Program-made: the position numbers and the translations under genes
Assembly: GCA_963855995.1 (NCBI GenBank)
Contig: OY979716.1
Coordinates: 26,155,418-26,219,417 of the forward strand
Length of the DNA: 64,000 nt
Source of the DNA: Muricea muricata
Taxonomy: Eukaryota; Cnidaria; Anthozoa; Malacalcyonacea; Plexauridae
Direction: 5' to 3'
Notes under the pieces: model-generated
The model's database searches: none
What the model was told of the DNA's origin: nothing
What the model saw: only the letters and a program-made list of their open reading frames with translations
Shown here: piece after piece, positions 56,287 through 64,000 of the stretch
Position numbering within the stretch: position 1 is the stretch's first letter
Layout of the letters: each line of letters opens with the position of its first letter

Positions 56287-57899
56287 AAATGATTACAATT
56301 TTCTAAACATTAATTTAAAATATGTACATGTTCTTAACTTCTTGACGGCCGTCACTTCAGAAACATTCAGAGTACGGCACAATAAAAATCCATACAAAAC
56401 CAATAGAGTTTGGCAATATCTTATCGGAAAACGCAATAAAATATAATTAAATGCGTCCCACAACTACGTAATATTTGTATCGTAGTTAGATACAAAATTA
56501 GTTCTATACAATACTGTTTAAAACCGAAATGGTGGGATGTTTTAGCCAATTTGCGAAATCCTGAGCCCACGGTGTCGCAATGGAATGTCACACTTGCGTC
56601 GCAAAAAAAAACCCGAAATTGACAACCACGAAAAAGACAGCAAGGGCTGTTTATGACACTGGCTGCGGTCAGTGTAATCAAAGAACACTCCTCCCAAAAT
56701 GCTTCTGAAGTATATAACCACATAATTACTTGAAATGAATTTAACTACATCAAAAACATTCTTCAAATAACACCTTAATATGATGGTACTAGCATTAATT
56801 GCTCACTAACAGATCCTATCTTCACTAACACTAAAATTAGATAAATTTAGACATTGGTCATTGCTGTTATATCTAGAATCAATAGCAAATAACAGACACA
56901 AGCCTACTTTGAATCACGGGAGAAAAGCCTCCAAAAATCTTTTAATATTTCACCGGTATATCGTGTTTCTTCACTGTATGTATATATTCTGCAATACGTA
57001 ATACGATCATCATTACATTCCTGATGATACTAAAGAATTGTCGAATCGTAGAAATCAAATTTATCATGTTGTCAATTTTTGGAGTTTTCGTTGCATTGCA
57101 TTTTATCAAAATGCTCAGTGGTTCCCGTAAATTCTGGGACTACTATAGTAGCCTGCTATATGTAACAATGTTAAACTACGCAAATATCAAGGTTGTTTAT
57201 TATTAATAATAGATTAAACATACAGCTTGCCATACACGGGGGCAATCATCTGAGCACAAATTACGTGAGCCTGTTAGCTTAGCCGATAGCTTACCGTGTG
57301 CGGGTGGATTTCACTGAGTGTCGTGCCTCATGTAACTTTTTCACTTACATCAAGCATGTTTAATACACCGGTAAAGGTTACATGAAGCACAAAACTTAGT
57401 AAAATCTATCAGGCAATAGCTCTGGTGTGTGGTACGCTTATACAATTAATGCTTAATGCTACGGAATAAACAAATATTGGCATTTCATTATCCACATTGC
57501 GAATTGTACTTTTTCCTATCATAGCCTGACGAAAGAAACGGGCTTGTTGAACTGGAATATTAATTCATGTGAACAATTTTTACCTTCTCGGTCGGAAGTC
57601 CTTGACGATGTCATCATCAGCAAGTCTAGACATTCCTTTAAAAATCGCAGACGCAAGGGAAGTGGAACAATTAAACACCACGCCAATATAGCGAAAAACC
57701 CCGTAAAAACGTATTGCCGCTTGAAAATCAAGAAAAAAAATTAAAAAGCCATGCATTTGTCTCGAAACTCCATAGCTTTAGAAGTTGATTGAATAATTAT
57801 TTTGATCTATACTTTTATATATTATTTTTCTTGAGCGTCGCCACTAGAGCAGAATCACACATCAGCATGAGCCAATTACTGTAGGCCCGTATAACCTAT
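56287..57899. other. Intergenic, nothing recognised
   Basis: Several short ORFs without motifs; AT-rich. Confidence 0.45.
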
Positions 57900-58103
57900 C
57901 CCATTCAGTTAACTTTCTCTGTGAGAAGAAACCGGAGTATAACCGGAGAAAACCCACGACTTTTGGTAGAGCGTTGATTTATATATATTCTTTTCAGACG
58001 AGGACTGGGTTCGAGTAAACTCCAGAAGTTCTTCAGAATCGAAGCTAGAACGTTTGAGGTGAAAGGCAAGTGGTTTAACCACTTTACCACCGAAGCCCCA
58101 TAA
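57900..58103 (-). mobile_element. tRNA-derived SINE-like element
   Basis: On the minus strand the head GGGGCTTCGGTGG contains TGGTAAAGTGG (58089-58079), a perfect pol III box A (TRGYNNARNGG). GCTTCGATTCT (58045-58035) is a good box B, at tRNA-like spacing. A non-tRNA body follows to about 57900. The 3' tail is not defined. Confidence 0.5.
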
Positions 58104-59355
58104 TAAACGGAGCCAGATTTTTTATAGACTTGTCGGAAAGGGTCGAAAAATGCGTATGAAATGCAAGCTGAATACCACTATGGACAGAACACAAAAACAG
58201 GAAAGCGCTTCTTCTTGTTCTTCTTGCGATTTAAAGGACTGACTACTGCATAACTGAGTTAAGATTTTAATCTGAACCGCATTACCATAAGCCCCAGACT
58301 AGTCAGCATGCCTCCTTTGCAAATCAGAATTGTTTCGCTTTATTAGGACGTTTTGTATATAGTACCAGATTTACCAGAAAATTCTATATTTCAGTGTTGG
58401 AGAGCTCATTGTCTTTAAACTAAAAGCCAGTTTTCCTTGACAACTCTCTAATTAGATTGTCAGCTTTCGATCAATACAGTCAATATCAAACAAAGCGTGT
58501 GAGAACTTTTTTTCGGTAATGGTTTCACGATCAAACATTATACTTTATGGATCGCAACTGTTTGTATGTAAACTTTATTTTATGGTTGGTTTTAGGCTGG
58601 TTTTTAAAAAGGGCGTCAGAAAATTAAAGTATTTGCAAATCACGGTTGAACTACAAATGTGAAACAAACTACAATATAAAAAAGCTATAATTTGTTTTAA
58701 AATAGAAACTGCATTGCGCTTTTTTCCTTTCCGGGAAATGCTATTCCAAAGTTACCCAACCAAGTGATTCAAAAACATCAGCAGAATTAATTTCAGAACT
58801 CATACATGAAATTATTCTTGCTGCACGATTTTGAAATTTAGAATTGAAGAGTATCAGGTCAGCTCCAGAAAATAATCCTAAGATTTCGAGTGACAAAAAA
58901 CTTTCTTATTGTATTAGTCATTAATTAATCGATGCTCATAACAGTTTAAAGAGGCGTATTTTTTGTTCTGGTGAAGCATGTATACGAACCGTGTTCCAGA
59001 TACATTTTCTTTTCTTTTTTATCGGTAAGTTTTCTTCGTCCTATATCTCTGACCGAATTGCACCCCATAACAAGCATGAAGTTATTCATTGTATTTTGCA
59101 AAATTGAAACATGAATCTAAAACATGAAAATTTTAAAACTGCTAATTCAGGCTCGAACGTTTGATAAATACTTGTAGAAAATATTTGTATTTTCGAACTA
59201 AATAGTTGGGCTGGGTATGCTACTGCGCAAATTTGGTCAGGTAAGTGTAAAATACTGACAACTATTTTATTATAAAGTAAATGCACTTAAAAACATTTCT
59301 TTGGGTAGCAAACAAGCAACGAGACACAACATGTACTATAACAAGCCCAAAACTT
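58104..59355. other. Intergenic, nothing recognised
   Basis: No ORF, repeat or RNA gene supported. Confidence 0.45.
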
Positions 59356-59624
59356 AACTAAGGCAAAATACAACGCATTACAAGTTTGCTTCCTTTAGAC
59401 AGGAGCTTTACCAGCCAAGATCTCAAGAAATTAATGGACAACCTGGAAACAAAACACGAGCATAGGATCAATAAATTCATGGAAATGCATTGCTCAGCAG
59501 AAAATGAAGAGCGATTCTTGAAATATTATCCAGATGCATGTTTGTAATTCTGAAATTGATCTTACTAAAATTGATCTGCATCCTCCTGTTGCTGCATTAA
59601 TGAATTTAATCCTACAGGATCCAG
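59356..59624 (+). pseudogene. Decayed duplicate of decarboxylase exon 1
   Basis: Reads L-L-P-L-D-R-S-F-T-S then L-E-T-K-H-E-H-R-I and, after a frameshift and a stop near 59545, D-L-H-P-P-V-A-A-L-M-N-L-I-L and Q-D-P, ending at a GT like the parent exon (42685-42964). An upstream TAA (59359-59361) also breaks the frame. Confidence 0.8.
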
Positions 59625-60170
59625 GTGCGCAATTTCAGTATATTTGATTTTAAGCAATTCTAGCCAGAATAAAAAAATATTGGATGGTGATGGCGTAAAC
59701 ACATGACACATGTGTGCTTCCCTGGCCCCATGCGTTGACATCCCGTTAAAAGGACAAGAAAATAAAACAATAACGAAATTGCTCGAGGCAGATTTGCCTC
59801 GTTTGAAGAAGACAAGGATATAATATCAGAAAAAGATTGCAAAAGCACTAAAAACCATTACGAGGTGTCGTGCACACCTCTTTCAAAGAGTATCTTCTCC
59901 ACAAGAATAACACTAAATATTTTAAGGTTTGCTAGGGAGAATTTTAAATAAGGATAATTTTGCAGTGTTAATTGTTTGAGTTTTTCCACTATACTACAGT
60001 ATTTTTCAATGTATAATGAGACAATTATTATATAACGCTTCATCAAGAAAATTATTCTTGATTTTAGCAGATAACAAAAACTAATTCTCAAATTATATTA
60101 TTTAATATCATGCTCAGCCTAAGAATAGTTGCATAATATTATTAATGAATGATTATTGTTTATTCTTATG

Positions 60171-60396
60171 GGTCTATATGTTTTTCTATCACATGCTCTG
60201 CCAACAGAGACAACTGGCCAATATTTCTGAAGGATAATGATTTGGTTTTGGCAAAAAATTGTTCTCATCATCAACAGTTTCATGGAAAAAGCTCCTGAAT
60301 ACACTAAGGGTTATTTCGTTGGCCTTCCAATCAAAGCTATTTTGACTTATCCAGTGCGCGCTGCTGTTTGGATTTGCTGCGTTCCTCAGTGATAAG
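60171..60396 (+). pseudogene. Decayed duplicate of decarboxylase exon 2
   Basis: Y-M-F-F-Y-H-M-L-C-Q-Q-R-Q-L, then a stop/frameshift near 60235, then A-P-E-Y-T-K and A-A-F-L-S-D-K before GT. It aligns with 46486-46712 in the same order and orientation. The intron between the copies is only about 550 bp, and no copy of exons 3-4 is seen downstream. Confidence 0.8.
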
Positions 60397-61580
60397 GTTA
60401 GAACATTTGCTGGTAGAGAACATGAGCAAGCTATGCTCTTCCTTATGTGACCTTCATGCCCCTGTTGCGTTATTTATACTACTAAAAGTTTATGCTGATA
60501 TTTCAGTCTCAAAATGTGACATCTTTCCAGGATATGTGCATTTGTATGCTTTAAAAGAATGCTTTTTAGACACCCAGCAGATCGACTGTACATAGCTTGG
60601 TTTGTGTATTAAATGTGGTTACAAATGTTTCCGAAAATGCAACATACATACATGCAACATACATACAAACAATGTAGCCCCCCCCCCCCCCTAAAAGGTA
60701 GGAACCTAGTTGGTTGATAATAGCTATATATAAATAAGGAAAATGTTAAAAAATATGTTCAAAATGTTAAAAAAACTATGTTTCTACACTTGCATAAGTA
60801 CCTGTGTGTAATACAAGCAATATATAATTGCAATTCCTGCTCAAAGTTTTGAAAAAGTAGGTACACTTGTTGAATATTTAAACTAAATTCATTTAAAATG
60901 GCGGTTTTAAATAAAAAGTTTGACAGACCTTATTAAAACATATATAAATGTTTTTTTGGTCTAGTGCCCTACACTTCTGGGTTTTTTTATGCAAATGAAG
61001 CATACAGATGTTTTACGGGTAAAAAGAAACATTTTCTCGCTATTTTTTTTCTGATGGCGTCATGACATTCATGTACGGAGGAAAATTGATTTGTTGAACT
61101 GAAGTTTGTTTGAAAAAAAAGAAAAACCACAGAGATGACAATTTACTCTTATTTTCGGCAGGGGATGCTTTGTAGAATCATAAGGATCGTGGTTGCTCAG
61201 TGATAATTCGCATGATGATAGTTGACCAGTTTTAATGAAGATGGCAAACGCAAAGATCAAAAAACCGCCATGTTCTTGATGATGATGATAATAATAATAG
61301 TTGATTGAGTCATATTGCGCAAATATCAACTTGAAGGTATGGTCTTCAAATGCGCATTACAATGGTTGCCATAATATAATAAATATACTTATATCTGACT
61401 AAGTATAGTCCCATTTACATCAATAAAGTCTCATCTGAAAATCATTCTGAAAAAGGAAAGTTTTAAGTAACGATTTAGTTGAGTTTATCATATTCTCATT
61501 ATATATTCTTTATAGACAAAAAAACCCGCCATGTTTTTGGCATCACTTTTTTCCACAAGCACTCTCTCGAGAAATATTAG
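60397..61580. other. Intergenic, simple repeats only
   Basis: A C-run at about 60678-60691, ACATACATGCA repeats near 60645, and GAT/AAT microsatellite near 61277-61300. No gene. Confidence 0.5.
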
Positions 61581-62041
61581 AGAGGTTCAGATTTGATTTC
61601 CTCTACCACCAGGGACGTAGCCAGGGGGGGGGCTGAGGGAGCCGTGGCTCCCCTCGCCTTTTGTTAATAGAGGGGTTTAGCAAAGACGACACAACGCCTT
61701 TGACAACGCCAAAGCGAGGTAAAAACGATGTGGAAATGCCGTGAGTAAATCTGGAGATGGGCAATCACGGCAGTTTACGTCGCATGACGTCACGTCTCTT
61801 TGCTAAACCTCCCTAGTATTTAACGCGATGGGCGCGTCAAACCTATCATAGTTATTAGTATCTCCAGGGCTCCCCCCCCCCCCTTTAAAAGTTCTGGCTA
61901 CGTCCCTGTCTACCACTACCGCTACCTTTTCCCAATTTTTAAACAATTTGATTGGCTAATCGGGTAGGTCCAGCACATCTGATTGGCTAAGCGATAGATA
62001 AAGGTAGCGGTAAAGGTATTGGAAGCCAAATCTGAACCTCT
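61581..62041. mobile_element. Outer MITE split by a hAT MITE
   Basis: Ends AGAGGTTCAGATTTG...CAAATCTGAACCTCT, with inner TACCGCTACCTTT paired to AAAGGTAGCGGTA. About 154 bp once the inner insertion is discounted. Confidence 0.8.
61610..61908. mobile_element. hAT MITE, 299 bp, perfect 8-bp TSD
   Basis: Ends CAGGGACGTAGCCAG...CTGGCTACGTCCCTG, flanked by TCTACCAC at 61602-61609 and 61909-61916. G- and C-runs inside each end. Confidence 0.92.
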
Positions 62042-63004
62042 GTATTGTATCTCAGTGCTTCTTTAAATGTTGTTTTGCATTCAGAATTTTATAACGTGTA
62101 CAAAATCACCCGTTTTTTAAGCATTTTTGCTACGTTAAACAAATTGTTATGATAATGGCATTTTTTATGACGATGACTTTAAATAAAGTCGAAAATTTAT
62201 AGTCTCAACTGCTTGTCTTGTTTTTATTCATATTTTGAATTACAAGATTACTCTATTTTTCACATATATATCCAGAAAACTGAATGAATTATTTAAGATA
62301 AAGCCAGAAAAATGCATGAATTAATTAAAACAAGGGGAAATGTTACAATGCTGAGTGACCCTATTGTTTATTTGTTGTAATGCTTTACAACTTTACTCTG
62401 TTGTAAACCTTGATCATAATCCAAATATAGAGAAGCCTTGTTATCAACAGTTGTCTATCTGGCAGGAATGGGGTTGGAAGTAATTAGTATTCAAAACGGC
62501 GGCGGCAGTATTTGGCCAAATGACATCATCGATAATGCGTGTGAACGGTGTGCGTACAATTGTCGGACGTCTGCAAAGACATGGTTTACTGAAGTCTGAT
62601 TGGCTTTCAGTAAAATTAGTTATCCTAACATGCAGAAAGAACAAGTAATGTAAAAAATAATACAGAAACAGTTTTAGAACACTGTATTTCGTGACACAAA
62701 TGAACCCATACGATAGCTATATCGTCTATTTTTTTTAATCACTTATTGCAACATAAAATTTTTAAAATATCCACATTAGCAAAAGGTGGCCGCACAGGAC
62801 ATTGTCCCAATTGATTGCAGCTAACCATTTAACTATACATACGTACATGCATAACACATTAATAGCTAAAATACAACACCAGATTTACATATTATTGTCA
62901 ATACTAGATATAGGTTCAACCATGTTAAAAATTACTACAATCCACTCTCAAAGAGTAGAATTTCTTTAGCACGGCTTTAAAAGTACTTATTGTACTAATA
63001 GTTT
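62042..63004. other. Intergenic / LINE 3' UTR
   Basis: No gene. The part near 63004 is presumably the 3' UTR of the LINE that follows; its end could not be fixed. Confidence 0.4.
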
Positions 63005-64000
63005 TTAAGGTGGAAGGTAATCATTCCATGAGCGTATAACTCTAGGAAAGTATGAATAGCCAAAATAGTTAGTTCTATATCTAAGTCCACAAAAATTATC
63101 CTGGTGTGAAGTTCGTAAATTATAACCAGATTGACGCCTTGCGTCAACACTCCGAGCGTTGTCCTCAAAGTCAAGATTATATAAACCATTCTTGAGTTTA
63201 AAGAGAAATATCGAATCCTTCATTTGCCGTCGAAACTCCAATGGAAGGAGATCAAGCGTAAGCATTCTACTTTTGTAATCAGTGGCCTTTGGGTAATTTA
63301 GTATACATTTAGTGGCTCTGCGTTGAGTATCCTCAATTAACGCAATATCCTTTTTTTCATAAGGAGACCATAATTCATTTCCATACTCTAAAAGTGGACG
63401 AACCAGTGTACAATAGAGTAACCTACTGGTCTGAAAGTCCTTTATATCTACACATGTTCTCCTCACTAGTCCAAGAGTCCTGTTTGCCTTGGAGGTTATT
63501 TCAGAAATATGAGTAGACAACTTTAGATCACTAGTGACATTTATTCCAAGATCTCGTTACGCTTTTTAGCAAGTTGTTATCAATAGAGTAATCAGTCTCC
63601 AACTTGGGAGTTTTCTTTCTCGTAATCCGCATTGATTTACATTTTTTGATATTAAAATCCATATGCCATTCACTGCTCCAAGAGTGCAATCGATTTAGGT
63701 TACACTGAAGGTTAACTCCGTCATTGGAACTCCCAATTATCTGAGATGCCTTAGAATCATCTTCAAATAGCGTAATATCCGTTGGCTTATGTATGCACTC
63801 CGGAAGATCATTAATGTAAAGCACAAACAGAAGAGGCCCCAATATAGACCCTTGAGGTACCCCTAACGTAACATTCAACAAATCTGAGCAGACACTATCT
63901 ATTACAACTTTTTGAGATCTTAAAGTAATATAATCCGCAAACCAATCATGAAGTACACCTCCCAAGCCATGACGTTTGAGCTTAAATTCAGAACAGTATT
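63005..64000 (-). pseudogene. LINE reverse transcriptase, C-terminal half, broken
   Basis: Two frames. 63531-64000 (continuing past the window) has G-L-G-G-V-L-H-D-W-F, then T-L-G-V-P-Q-G-S-I-L-G-P and L-Y-I-N-D-L-P. The catalytic box reads F-E-D-D instead of F/Y-A-D-D. 63005-63520 resumes after a frameshift near 63525 (T-H-I-S-E-I-T-S-K-A-N-R) and ends with W-N-D-Y-L-P-P. It is a different lineage from the LINE at 27-2896. Altered active site plus frameshift make it a dead copy. Confidence 0.85.

Overview
The window is eukaryotic. Coding sequence is sparse and split into exons with GT/AG introns, base composition is AT-rich, and there is no operon structure. It holds many transposable elements: non-LTR, BEL/Pao, a Penelope-like relic, KDZ, TTAA-flanked and TA-flanked elements, hAT and a tRNA-like SINE. 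The mix of KDZ transposase, P2X7 C-terminal-like zinc proteins, THAP proteins and nuclease-like proteins with CXC tails resembles marine invertebrates, most plausibly a cnidarian. That taxonomic call is inference from protein-family memory, not from a search.

Layout, left to right. (1) 1-6687: a PIN/FEN-nuclease-like gene ending in a tesmin-type CXC cysteine motif. One exon is split twice, by a 5'-truncated CR1/L2-like LINE (27-2896) and by a 2.2 kb terminal-inverted-repeat element (2956-5171) with a 7-bp target duplication. The reading frame is continuous across both. (2) 8254-8464: the last exon of an NT5DC2/3-like HAD 5'-nucleotidase-domain gene, minus strand. (3) 9373-12142: a TTAA-flanked element with 108-bp inverted ends. 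It holds a broken P2X7-C-terminal-like gene (+) and a THAP zinc-finger gene (-), with a TTAA-flanked MITE between them. (4) 12291-15539: a fold-back MITE, a 1.85 kb non-autonomous element with one possible exon, and small repeats. (5) 16555-31168: a 14.6 kb KDZ-type transposon with 93-bp inverted ends. It carries a two-exon small protein gene, an alternating 168/204-bp tandem array, a cysteine-rich zinc-finger gene and a decayed multi-exon KDZ transposase (-), and has been invaded by several MITEs. (6) 31462-37888: a complete, apparently very young BEL/Pao retrotransposon with identical-looking 496-bp LTRs, ATCAA target duplications and one 1774-codon gag-pol frame. (7) 37894-42684: mostly featureless, with one textbook hAT MITE. 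(8) 42685-53493: an intact four-exon gene for a PsiD-like member of the phosphatidylserine decarboxylase family (461 aa). Its second intron contains a 3.26 kb TTAA-flanked fold-back element. (9) 53494-64000: relics. These are a GIY-YIG fragment, a SINE, a decayed duplicate of exons 1-2 of the decarboxylase gene (59356-60396), nested MITEs and the 3' half of another LINE.

The only clearly intact single-copy host-like gene here is the decarboxylase. The window mainly records transposons carrying host-like DNA-binding or zinc-binding cargo, and nested insertions. All protein identities are by motif recognition without database searches.
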